Assembly (NCBI RefSeq): GCF_003261055.1
Contig: NZ_CP030073.1
Location: 8,308,001 to 8,372,000 of the forward strand
Direction of reading: 5' to 3'
DNA: 64,000 bases
Origin: Streptomyces cadmiisoli
GTDB taxonomy: Bacteria > Actinomycetota > Actinomycetes > Streptomycetales > Streptomycetaceae
Part shown: positions 25,639-32,907 of the stretch, piece after piece
How positions within the stretch are numbered: the first letter of the stretch is position 1
How the letters are laid out: every line of letters begins with the position of its first letter
Position numbers and translations under genes: made by a program
The notes under the pieces: model-generated
The model's input: the letters and a program-made list of their open reading frames with translations, nothing else
The model's database searches: none
What the model was told of the DNA's origin: nothing

Positions 25639-26952
25639 TCAGCCGACGGCCTTCTCGATGCGCTCGTCCGTGGTGGCCCAGGCCTTCTCGGGGCTCTGGT
25701 TCTGGGACTCGATCAGGGTCAGACCCTGCGAGAAGATGTCCTTGATCGTTCCGTCCTTGCGGCCCAGCACCTGCTCGTCCGGGATCTCCTGGGCGGCGGC
25801 ACCGAAGATCTGGCCGATCGGGGCACCGCTGAAGTACTCGGACTTCGCGTTCGCCACCTCGGGCGCCTCAAGCGCCTTCTGCGAGGACGGGAAGTTGCCG
25901 ATCTTCTCGAAGAGGCGGGCCTGCTGCTCCGGCGCGGTCAGCCAGGCGACGAGCTTCTTGGCCTCTTCCTGGACGGGGCTCTTCTCCATGACGCCGAGGA
26001 AGGAGCCACCCCAGTTGGCGCCCTTGGGAGCCTTGGCGACGTCCCACTTGCCCTTGTTCTGGTCGCCGGCCTTCTCGCTGATGTGGGCGAGCATCCAGGC
26101 CGGGCACACGGTGGTGGCGAAGGTGCTGTTCGCCAGTCCCGGGTCCCAGCCGGGCTGGAACTGACGCAGCTTCGCGGTCAGGCCCGAGGTCGCGGCCTCG
26201 GAGGCCAGGTTCCAGGCCTCCTTGATGACGGGGCTGTCCTTGTAGATCAGCTCCCCGTTCTTGTCGTAGAACTGCTCCGAGTTGCCGTAGATCATGGCGT
26301 TGAACAGGCCGCTGGAGCTGTCCATGAAGGCGACCTTGTCGCCCTTGTAGTCCTTCTTGAAGGTCTTGCCGGCCTCGACGAACTTCGACCAGTCACCGTC
26401 CCACAGCTTGGCGACTTCCTCGCGGTCGGTGGGCAGGCCGGCCTTCTCGAACATGTCCTTGCGGTAGCACACGGCCATCGGGCCGATGTCCGTGCCGAGA
26501 CCGATGACCTTGTCGTCCTTGCCGGTGACCTGGCTCAGCTTCCACGGCAGGAAGTGGTCGTTGCCGGACACCTTGGACAGGTCGACGAACTTGTCGGCCT
26601 GGGTGTCGACGAGCTCCTTGGCGCGCCCGATCTCGATGCCCTGGATGTCCTTCAGGCCGCTGCCGGCCGCGAGGTGCGTCTGCAGAGCCGTGTAGTACGT
26701 CTGCTCGTCGCCCGCGATCTCGGCCTCGATGCGCACGTTCGGGTTGAGCTTCATGTACTCCTCAAGGAGCCCGGTCTCCTTGAAGCCCATCACACCGAAC
26801 AGTCCCATGGTGATCGTGGTCTTGCCGTCCTTGACGCCTCCACCGGTCCCACCGGAGTCGCTGCCTCCGCAGGCGGAGAGGAGACCGAGAGCTGCCACGG
26901 CCGATATGACGGCGGTGCCTCTCGTACGCAGCAGATTCCGGGTGATCTTCAT
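25639..26952 (-). CDS. Extracellular sugar-binding lipoprotein (CebE-like)
   Basis: The 437-residue ligand-binding component of the ABC importer. The lipoprotein signal peptide (MKITRNLLRTRG, hydrophobic core) ends in the lipobox LLSAC near residue 28, followed by a Gly/Ser linker. The mature part is a family 1 solute-binding protein: ITMGLFGVMGFKETGLLEEY near the start, then NPNVRIEAEIAG and QGIEIGRAKELV. The start is ATG 26952, preceded by GAGAGGACAAAGAC. It opens the operon and diverges from the LacI regulator; the shared region holds two operators at 27030-27067. Ligand probably a beta-glucoside oligosaccharide, inferred from the glucosidase. Confidence 0.94.
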   Translation of the reverse strand: MKITRNLLRTRGTAVISAVAALGLLSACGGSDSGGTGGGVKDGKTTITMGLFGVMGFKETGLLEEYMKLNPNVRIEAEIAGDEQTYYTALQTHLAAGSGLKDIQGIEIGRAKELVDTQADKFVDLSKVSGNDHFLPWKLSQVTGKDDKVIGLGTDIGPMAVCYRKDMFEKAGLPTDREEVAKLWDGDWSKFVEAGKTFKKDYKGDKVAFMDSSSGLFNAMIYGNSEQFYDKNGELIYKDSPVIKEAWNLASEAATSGLTAKLRQFQPGWDPGLANSTFATTVCPAWMLAHISEKAGDQNKGKWDVAKAPKGANWGGSFLGVMEKSPVQEEAKKLVAWLTAPEQQARLFEKIGNFPSSQKALEAPEVANAKSEYFSGAPIGQIFGAAAQEIPDEQVLGRKDGTIKDIFSQGLTLIESQNQSPEKAWATTDERIEKAVG

Positions 26953-27029
26953 GTCTTTGTCCTCTCAGGCGGCGGCGCCGACGCACCGAGTACGGGCCAG
27001 ACGTCGTGACGACCGGCCCGAGCAGATTG

Positions 27030-27067
27030 TGGGAACGTACCCATACGCGGTGGGAACGTTCCCACCG
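27030..27067. promoter_or_regulatory. Two LacI-type operators in the divergent control region
   Basis: Site one, TGGGAACGTACCCA at 27030-27043, has a single mismatch from a perfect palindrome. Site two, TGGGAACGTTCCCA at 27051-27064, is perfect and extends to 20 bp (27048-27067). Their centres are 21 bp apart, two helical turns, which suits cooperative binding. The pattern resembles, but is not identical to, the CebR operator TGGGAGCGCTCCCA. Confidence 0.8.
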
Positions 27068-27233
27068 GACGCCGGAAGATTGGCGCTTCAACAAGGCTTG
27101 TGTCAAGAACTTGAAGCCATTTCGTTGCCAGAAGGTGTCGCGGACGAACATCCCGCACCGGCTGGCCGGCGCAGGATTCTGGCACAATGCGCTGGCGAAC
27201 GGCGGAAAACGCCGGTCGGACGAGGAGAGGGAC

Positions 27234-28250
27234 ATGGGGGCACAGCAGCGGCCGACGATCAAAACCGTGGCAGCTCGGGCGGGTGTGGGGCGGACCACGG
27301 TTTCAAGGGTCATCAACGGATCGACCCTCGTCAGCGACGAGGCGAAGGCCGCCGTGCTCGCGGCGATAGCGGAACTGAACTACGTACCGAACTCCGTCGC
27401 CCGGGGCCTGGTGACGCGGCGTACCAACTCCGTCGCCCTGGTCATCCCGGAGGCCGAGAGCAGGCTCGGCTCGGAGCCCTACTTCGCCGGAGTGATCAGG
27501 GGCGTGAGCACTGTCCTGGGGGCGACGAGGACGCAGCTCCAGCTCATGCTGGTCCGTGACCGGGGGGAACGCGACCAGCTCACGGACAGTGTCGCGGAGC
27601 GTAGGGTGGACGGCGTGCTCCTGGTCTCGGTGCACGAGCACGACCCGCTGCCCGGCATCCTGGAGAACCTGGGTCTGCCCACCGTGCTGGCGGGCCGCCG
27701 CTCGCCCACCGAGTCCCTGAGCCATGCCGTCTCGGACAACCTGGGCGGCGGCAGGGAGGCGGGACGCCACCTGATCTCGCGCGGCCGCACGTCGATCGCC
27801 ACCATCGCCGGGCCGCTCGACATGGACGTCTCCCGCGGTCGGCTGCGCGGGTGGAAGACGGCTCTGGAGGAGGCGGGCATGACGCCCGACGAGCGATTGA
27901 TCGCCTCGGCCGACTTCACCGAGGACGGCGGGATGCTCGCCATGCGTTCGTTGCTTGAACGCGCCCCGCACCTCGACGCGGTCTTCGCGGCATCGGACGT
28001 CATGGCTGCCGGAGCCATGCTCGAACTACGGCGGCAGGGACGGCGCGTGCCGGAGGACGTCGCCGTCGTCGGATTCGACGACTCACCGGTCGCTCGCTAT
28101 GCCTTTCCCTCGATGACGAGCGTGAGCCAGCCGGTCGAGGAGATCGGCTCGACCATCGCCCGGATCCTCCTCGACGAGATCGCCGATCCCACGACACCGC
28201 GGCGCCAGGTGGTTCTGCCCACCGAGTTGGTCGTGCGCGACTCCTCCTGA
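27234..28250 (+). CDS. LacI-family transcriptional regulator of the sugar locus
   Basis: A 338-residue repressor. The LacI helix-turn-helix fills residues 7-55: TIKTVAARAGVGRTTVSRVI, then the hinge region YVPNSVARGLVTRRTNSVAL. The C-terminal periplasmic-binding-like effector domain shows VALVIPEAESRLGSEPYF, LGGGREAGRHLISRGRTSIA and VAVVGFDDSPVARYAFPSMT. It starts at ATG 27234 behind GAGGAGAGGGAC and diverges from the binding-protein gene. It probably represses itself, the transport-glucosidase operon and the oxidoreductase at 20948, all carrying TGGGAACG half-sites, and is released by a sugar from the imported oligosaccharide. The effector is not deducible. Confidence 0.94.
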   Translation: MGAQQRPTIKTVAARAGVGRTTVSRVINGSTLVSDEAKAAVLAAIAELNYVPNSVARGLVTRRTNSVALVIPEAESRLGSEPYFAGVIRGVSTVLGATRTQLQLMLVRDRGERDQLTDSVAERRVDGVLLVSVHEHDPLPGILENLGLPTVLAGRRSPTESLSHAVSDNLGGGREAGRHLISRGRTSIATIAGPLDMDVSRGRLRGWKTALEEAGMTPDERLIASADFTEDGGMLAMRSLLERAPHLDAVFAASDVMAAGAMLELRRQGRRVPEDVAVVGFDDSPVARYAFPSMTSVSQPVEEIGSTIARILLDEIADPTTPRRQVVLPTELVVRDSS

Positions 28251-28268
28251 CCGCCGCGGCCCGCCCGG

Positions 28269-28331
28269 ACCGGGCAGTGGACCGGCGGGACCGGGCAGTG
28301 GACCGGCGGGATCGGGCAGTGCCCTGCCGGG
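28269..28331. repeat. Three tandem 21-bp repeats
   Basis: Units 28269-28289 and 28290-28310 are identical (each begins ACCGGGCAGTGGACC). Unit 28311-28331 matches in 16 of 21 positions. They lie directly after the LacI stop and pair poorly as a terminator. Function unknown. Confidence 0.7.
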
Positions 28332-28527
28332 AGTTCGCGGGTCCGCGCCCTGGTCCGTGGCGCGGGTGATGTTCTCGGAGACGGCGTCGATGAAGCGGGC
28401 GCCGGTGTGTCTGGTTGCATCAGTGCAGTAGTGAACGTCGCCTCGTCCTCGTCCTCGTTCTCGCGCGGGGCTTCGGCGCCGCGTCCGTAGGTCGGCGGAG
28501 GCAGGGCATGCGCTCGGGAGCCACTTG

Positions 28528-28674
28528 GTGGCGGCGATGGGCGCGGCCTTCGGTGGGGGCTTCGCGCCCGGCGTCGCGGACTGCTGGTTCGTGGTCCTCG
28601 GCGTCTCCGGTACGGTGTTCGTTCCCTTGCGTCTCATTGCAACGAGCGGTGTTGCGATCAATGCGTTGCCTTGA
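28528..28674 (+). CDS. Candidate 48-residue hydrophobic small protein
   Basis: A short ORF from GTG 28528 to TGA 28672-28674 with GGGAG seven bases before the start. The product reads VAAMGAAFGGGFAPG, then a hydrophobic stretch WFVVLGVSGTVFVPLRLI and a short end SGVAINALP, so it could be a single-pass membrane peptide. The frame stays open upstream of the GTG without another start, so it may instead be the 3' end of an eroded membrane-protein gene. Its last third overlaps the CATTGCAA motif cluster. No family recognised. Confidence 0.3.
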   Translation: MAAMGAAFGGGFAPGVADCWFVVLGVSGTVFVPLRLIATSGVAINALP

Positions 28675-28730
28675 GGGTCATTGCAACTTTCCAATGCGCT
28701 GAACTGCTTCTGTGGCTGCTGCTTGCAATG
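28635..28730. promoter_or_regulatory. Cluster of CATTGCAA motifs
   Basis: CATTGCAA occurs at 28635-28642 and 28679-28686 and inverted (TTGCAATG) at 28723-28730, both intervals being exactly 44 bp between starts. CAATGCGTTG at 28659-28668 and CAATGCG near 28692 lie between them. This phased arrangement in a less GC-rich stretch looks like a multi-site operator. Confidence 0.45.
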
Positions 28731-28760
28731 GCAAGGCTGTTAGATCTGTGCGTGCAAAGT

Positions 28761-28784
28761 AGTGTTTCCGAATTCGGAAACACT
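28761..28784. promoter_or_regulatory. Perfect 24-bp palindrome
   Basis: The half AGTGTTTCCGAA at 28761-28772 is followed directly by its exact reverse complement. Low GC content and no loop make it a candidate repressor operator rather than a terminator. It lies about 300 bases before the PP2C phosphatase gene. Confidence 0.55.
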
Positions 28785-28821
28785 GCCTGTCCTGCTCGGA
28801 GATGTCGGCCGGAGCCGCGAC

Positions 28822-29052
28822 GTGAAGCCGGCGGAGCGGACCCGGGTCGTATACGGCGACGGCGGTGTGCGGGTCGAGGTCCCCGCGGTGCTCAGGACCA
28901 CCGGTGCCCTGCCTTCTCTCGTGGGCCCGGAAGCTCTTGGTCGTGCTGTGGTCACTGACGGGCCGTCGGCCGGTGACATGCCGCTGTTGGGTGAATGGAA
29001 GGAGGCGGGGGGTGTGTGGGGGAGGCTGATGCGGTGTCTCGTTCATTGCTGA
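28822..29052 (+). CDS. Hypothetical small protein upstream of the phosphatase
   Basis: A 76-codon ORF from GTG 28822 with GGAG about 12 bases upstream and mostly G/C third positions. The product (KPAERTRVVYGDGGVRVEV, later GEWKEAGGVWGRLMRC) has no membrane segment or known domain. It ends 19 bases before the phosphatase start, so it could be a leader gene of that transcript or a remnant. Support is limited to codon bias and position. Confidence 0.28.
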   Translation: MKPAERTRVVYGDGGVRVEVPAVLRTTGALPSLVGPEALGRAVVTDGPSAGDMPLLGEWKEAGGVWGRLMRCLVHC

Positions 29053-29071
29053 GGTCGGGGGCCGGTCGTCG

Positions 29072-30424
29072 GTGACGGAGGGCTCGGAGGGCGTTCCGTC
29101 GGAGCGCAAGCTGCGGTTGGGTACGGAGCTGGCGCAGATCGCTGAGCAGCTGGTGGTGTTGGCGCGGGGGCAGAACCGGCTGCACGAGCTGTACGAGGCG
29201 GTCATCAGCCGGGACCAGGATCTGTCCGATGTGCTGGAACTCATCGTGCGGACGGCGATGGATCTGGTCGGTGCCCGCTACGGAGCACTGGGCGTGCTGG
29301 ACGACTCGGGTGAACGGTTGCGCGAGTTCATCCCGATGGGTCTTTCCGAAGCCGAGACCCGAGCCCTGGCAGGGGTGGGGCTGCCGGCGGGGCGGGGACT
29401 GCTCGGCTACCTGATCAGTCACCCCGAGCCGGTCAGGGTCGAGGACATCTCCGCGCATCCCGCCTCGGTCGGGTTCCCGCCCGGGCATCCGCCGATGCAC
29501 GGCATGGTGGGCGCCGCGGTCAGTATTCGCGGGCGGGTCTACGGCAACCTGTACCTGTGCGAGCGGCATGACGGGCGTCCGTTCGACTCTCACGACGAGG
29601 CGATGATCGCGTCCTTCGCCGAGGCCGCCGGCCTCGCCATCGACGACGCCTCGCTGATGCGTCAGACCCGGATGGACGCCGAGCAGTTCCAGCGGATGCT
29701 CCTGCCCCGGCTGACGGACCTGCACCCCTTCCGGACCGCTGCGGTCTACCGGCCCGCGACGAGGCCCCGCCACATCGGCGGAGACTGGTACGACGCCGTA
29801 CGGTTGCCCGGTGGCGCCGTCGCCGCGGTCATCGGTGACGTGGTGGGGCATGACCTGCAGGCCGCCGCCGCGATGGCTCAGACGCGCAACATGCTCCTCG
29901 CTCTCCTGCACAACAACATCGCCGACGGTCCCGCGGATGTGCTTTCCGCCCTGGAGAGCACAGTGGAGGACCTCACCGCGAATCCCGTCACGACCGTGTG
30001 CCTCGCCTACTTCGAGCCCGTACCCCCGGTCGACGCGCACGTGCCCCGCTTCCGGCTGCGCTGGAGCACGGCCGGTCACCCCCCGCCTCTTCTCCTCACC
30101 CCCGACGGCGGCACCCGCTACCTGGCCGCGCAACCCGATCTGCCGCTCGGAGTCGACGCCGAGGTGCCCCGCCGCGAGCACACCCACCCCGTCCCTCCCG
30201 GAAGCACCGTGATCTTCTACACCGACGGCGTCACCGAACACCCCGACCATCCCCTCGACCAGACCATGGCCCGCCTGGCCGCACTCGCCGGCACGCACGC
30301 GGATCTGCCGCTGGAGGACCTGATCCACGAACTCGCCGACCAGCACCCGAGTGACGGCCACGACGACATGGCCCTCCTGGCCGTCAAGGCGCCCTCATGG
30401 ACACAGGCCGACGGGGGGCGGTAG
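29072..30424 (+). CDS. GAF-domain PP2C/SpoIIE-type serine phosphatase
   Basis: A 450-residue cytoplasmic signalling phosphatase, of the type that dephosphorylates anti-sigma-factor antagonists in actinomycetes. A short coiled region (QIAEQLVVLARGQNRLHELY) leads to a GAF sensor domain at about 45-195 (DLSDVLELIVRTAMDLVGAR, VYGNLYLCERHDGRPF). The PP2C domain fills 215-445 with its metal motifs GGDWYDAVRLPGG near 232, VIGDVVGHDLQAAA near 252, FYTDGVTEHPD near 388 and DGHDDMALL near 430. The start is GTG 29072; the only purine-rich site, GAGG, is 16 bases up, so initiation is uncertain. No anti-sigma or STAS partner is adjacent. Confidence 0.92.
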   Translation: MTEGSEGVPSERKLRLGTELAQIAEQLVVLARGQNRLHELYEAVISRDQDLSDVLELIVRTAMDLVGARYGALGVLDDSGERLREFIPMGLSEAETRALAGVGLPAGRGLLGYLISHPEPVRVEDISAHPASVGFPPGHPPMHGMVGAAVSIRGRVYGNLYLCERHDGRPFDSHDEAMIASFAEAAGLAIDDASLMRQTRMDAEQFQRMLLPRLTDLHPFRTAAVYRPATRPRHIGGDWYDAVRLPGGAVAAVIGDVVGHDLQAAAAMAQTRNMLLALLHNNIADGPADVLSALESTVEDLTANPVTTVCLAYFEPVPPVDAHVPRFRLRWSTAGHPPPLLLTPDGGTRYLAAQPDLPLGVDAEVPRREHTHPVPPGSTVIFYTDGVTEHPDHPLDQTMARLAALAGTHADLPLEDLIHELADQHPSDGHDDMALLAVKAPSWTQADGGR

Positions 30425-30563
30425 CGCAACCGGGCAGGCACACACCGGAACCCGGGTGGGCCCGCGGCGTTCGGCTCGGAGCCGCCGCCCGGTTGACGTG
30501 CCGAAGCCGATGGATGTGCGCTTCGATCGCGTCCGGGCGTTGCGGGCGGCGGCCCCAGGGCCC

Positions 30564-31724
30564 CTACTTCGTCACCGAGTAGGAGTGCGCGCCCGTCCCG
30601 GCCAGGGCGCCGCCGTCGACGATGAGGTACTCCTCGCGGATCGGGCGGCCCCCGAACCAGTTCTCCAGGATCTCCCGGGTGCCGGCCGCGTAGCGGGCCT
30701 GGGCGGACAGGGATGAGCCGGAGATGTGGGGTGTCATACCGTGGTGCGGCATGGTGCGCCAGGGGTGGTCGGCCGGGGCAGGCTGCGGGTACCAGACGTC
30801 CCCCGCGTACCCGGCCAGCCGGCCGCCGCGCAGGGCACGGTCGACGGCGTCCCGGTCGACGATCCTCGCCCGCGCCGTGTTGATCAGGTAGGCCCCCCGC
30901 TTCATCGTCGCCAGCAGGTCGTCGCCGAAGAGGCCCTCGGTCTCCGGGTGCAGGGGCGCGTTGATGGTGACGACGTCGCAGTGCGGGACCATCTCGGCGG
31001 TGGTCGCGTGGAAGGTCAGGCCCAGTTCCTCCTCGACCTCGCGCGGCAGCCGGTGACGGTCGGTGTAATGCAGCTTCACGTCGAACGGCGCGAGGCGGCG
31101 CAGTACGGCGATACCGATGCGGCCGGCGGCGACCGTACCGACGTGCATGCCCTCGAGGTCGTACGAGCGGGCCACGCAGTCGGCGATGTTCCAGCCGCCG
31201 TCGAGGACAACCTGGTGCGCGGGCAGGTAGTTGCGCACGAGCGACAGGGTCATCATCACCACGTGCTCGGCGACGCTGATGCTGTTGCAGTACGTCACTT
31301 CGGCGACGGTCACGCCGTGGGCGATCGCCGCGTCCAGGTCGACGTGGTCGGAGCCGATGCCCGCGGTGACCGCCAGTTTCAGGTTCTTCGCGGCGGCGAT
31401 GCGCTCCGCCGTCAGATACGCCGGCCAGAACGGCTGCGAGATGACGACGTCGGCGTCGGCCAGCTCCCGGTCGAACGTCGAGCTCGCGCCTTCCTTGTCG
31501 GAGGTGACGACGAGGGTGTGTCCGGCCTTCTCCAGGTAGCCGCGCAGGCCGAGTTCGCCGGAGACGCTGCCGAGCAGGCGGCCGGGGGTGAAGTCGATCG
31601 CCTCGGGGGTGGGCGTGGTCTGGCCGCCGGGGTAGCGGTCGACCGCGGGGAGGTCGTCGCGGGCGTACTCGGTCGGGTATCCGTCGGTGGGGTCGTCGTA
31701 GAGAACGCAAAGCACCTTGGCCAT
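30564..31724 (-). CDS. NAD-dependent formate dehydrogenase
   Basis: A soluble, cofactor-simple formate dehydrogenase of 386 residues oxidising formate to CO2 with NAD. The D-2-hydroxyacid dehydrogenase fold is evident: MAKVLCVLYDDP at the start, SDKEGASSTFDREL near 65 with the formate-binding loop, AVTAGIGSDHVDL near 115, the dinucleotide segment GTVAAGRIGIAVLRRL near 195, catalytic Arg in INTARARIVDRDAV near 283, and MTPHISGSSLSAQARYAAG near 330, where GxxxxxQARYAAG is typical of this enzyme. The start is ATG 31724 with GAGGAGCCGTGAC upstream. It is downstream of and co-directional with the LysR gene. Confidence 0.95.
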   Translation of the reverse strand: MAKVLCVLYDDPTDGYPTEYARDDLPAVDRYPGGQTTPTPEAIDFTPGRLLGSVSGELGLRGYLEKAGHTLVVTSDKEGASSTFDRELADADVVISQPFWPAYLTAERIAAAKNLKLAVTAGIGSDHVDLDAAIAHGVTVAEVTYCNSISVAEHVVMMTLSLVRNYLPAHQVVLDGGWNIADCVARSYDLEGMHVGTVAAGRIGIAVLRRLAPFDVKLHYTDRHRLPREVEEELGLTFHATTAEMVPHCDVVTINAPLHPETEGLFGDDLLATMKRGAYLINTARARIVDRDAVDRALRGGRLAGYAGDVWYPQPAPADHPWRTMPHHGMTPHISGSSLSAQARYAAGTREILENWFGGRPIREEYLIVDGGALAGTGAHSYSVTK

Positions 31725-31794
31725 GTCACGGCTCCTCAACTGGCGTTGCGGGAAGGTGCAGTTCACGATCCTCGCGGGCGTTCGCCCAGGTCAA

Positions 31795-31829
31795 AGCAAT
31801 CCTTGCTATCGCTGCATAGGCGGCGGCTA
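31795..31829 (-). promoter_or_regulatory. Probable LysR binding region upstream of formate dehydrogenase
   Basis: AGCAA-TCC-TTGCT at 31795-31807 is a perfect inverted repeat, directly followed by TAT-N6-ATA (31807-31818) of the T-N11-A type. It sits 71 bases before the dehydrogenase start and directly after the LysR stop. Confidence 0.5.
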
Positions 31830-32756
31830 TCAGCCCAGCAGATAGGTCCGCAGCAGTTCGTCCAGGGCGTCGCGCAGCCCCGCATCCCGGGCCACCTTCA
31901 ACAGCGCCTCCGCCACGACGGACTGGGGTTCGCTCCTGAGGACGACCAGTCCGACCCTCGGGCCGTGCGCCGGACCCTCCAACGGCACCACCCGCATCCC
32001 CTCGGGCACCCCGAACATGTGCAGCCAGGCGTGCGAGATCACGCTGGACCAGCGGCCGCCGGGCAGATGGGCGTAGAGGCCCGCGACGCTGTCCGACTCG
32101 ATCGCGGGAGTGGCGGTGGCTTCGTCGGCGGCGAAACACTCGTCGATGATCCGCCGGTTGCGCATCCGCGGCGACAGCAGGCACAGCGGCAGAGCGGCGG
32201 CCTGCGACCACCGGGCCGTTTCGCAGGTGCCCAGTGGTCCGTCCACCGGGGTGAGGAGCACGTACCGCTCCTCGTAGAGCGGGAAGCGGCGGACCTGGCG
32301 CAGTGTGTCGTCGTCCAGGTAGGTCATCGCGGCGTCCAGTTCGAACTCCGCGAGGCCGTGTCCGATGTCCGACGACGACAGTGACTCCAGGGCCACTCCC
32401 GCATGCGGGTGGCGGTCGCAGAACGGTGTGGTCAGAAGGGAGGCCACGGGCAGTGCCGTCGGGACGACACCCAGCCGGAGCGTCCCGGTCAGGCCGCCGC
32501 GCAGTGCCGACAGTTCCTGCCGCAGCGCGTCCTGCTCGGCCAGCATGCGGTGCGCCCACGCCAGCACCACTTCGCCCTCGGGGGTCAGCCCCTCGTACCG
32601 TCGCCCCCTGCGCACGATCGGCACGTTCAGCTCGCTCTCCAACCGGCGTATCGCCGCCGACAGGGACGGTTGCGACACATAGCAGGCGGCTGCGGCGCGG
32701 GCGAAGTGCCGTTCCCTGGCGAGCGCGACGAGGTACTCCAGTTGACGCAGCAGCAT
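31830..32756 (-). CDS. LysR-family regulator
   Basis: A 308-residue LysR-type regulator. The helix-turn-helix is at residues 1-60: MLLRQLEYLVALARERHFAR, then AAACYVSQPSLSAAIRRLES. The effector domain follows (LRLGVVPTALPVASLLTTPF). The start is ATG 32756, chosen because GGAGG lies six bases upstream and because the family begins at this motif; the frame stays open further up without need. It is immediately upstream of the formate dehydrogenase on the same strand, so it probably controls that gene. The inducer may be formate or a one-carbon precursor. Confidence 0.92.
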   Translation of the reverse strand: MLLRQLEYLVALARERHFARAAAACYVSQPSLSAAIRRLESELNVPIVRRGRRYEGLTPEGEVVLAWAHRMLAEQDALRQELSALRGGLTGTLRLGVVPTALPVASLLTTPFCDRHPHAGVALESLSSSDIGHGLAEFELDAAMTYLDDDTLRQVRRFPLYEERYVLLTPVDGPLGTCETARWSQAAALPLCLLSPRMRNRRIIDECFAADEATATPAIESDSVAGLYAHLPGGRWSSVISHAWLHMFGVPEGMRVVPLEGPAHGPRVGLVVLRSEPQSVVAEALLKVARDAGLRDALDELLRTYLLG

Positions 32757-32907
32757 CCACGACCTCCGTGGCACGAGGGACGGCTGGGGTTGTGCGGTGC
32801 CGAGCTGCGGCGCGGTCCTGGCCACGAGTCCGGCGAGGTCGGGTCCGGAGACCGTGTGCGTCGCCGCTTCCTGTGCGCCGACCTACGACAGGCCCGGTGA
32901 GACCGCA

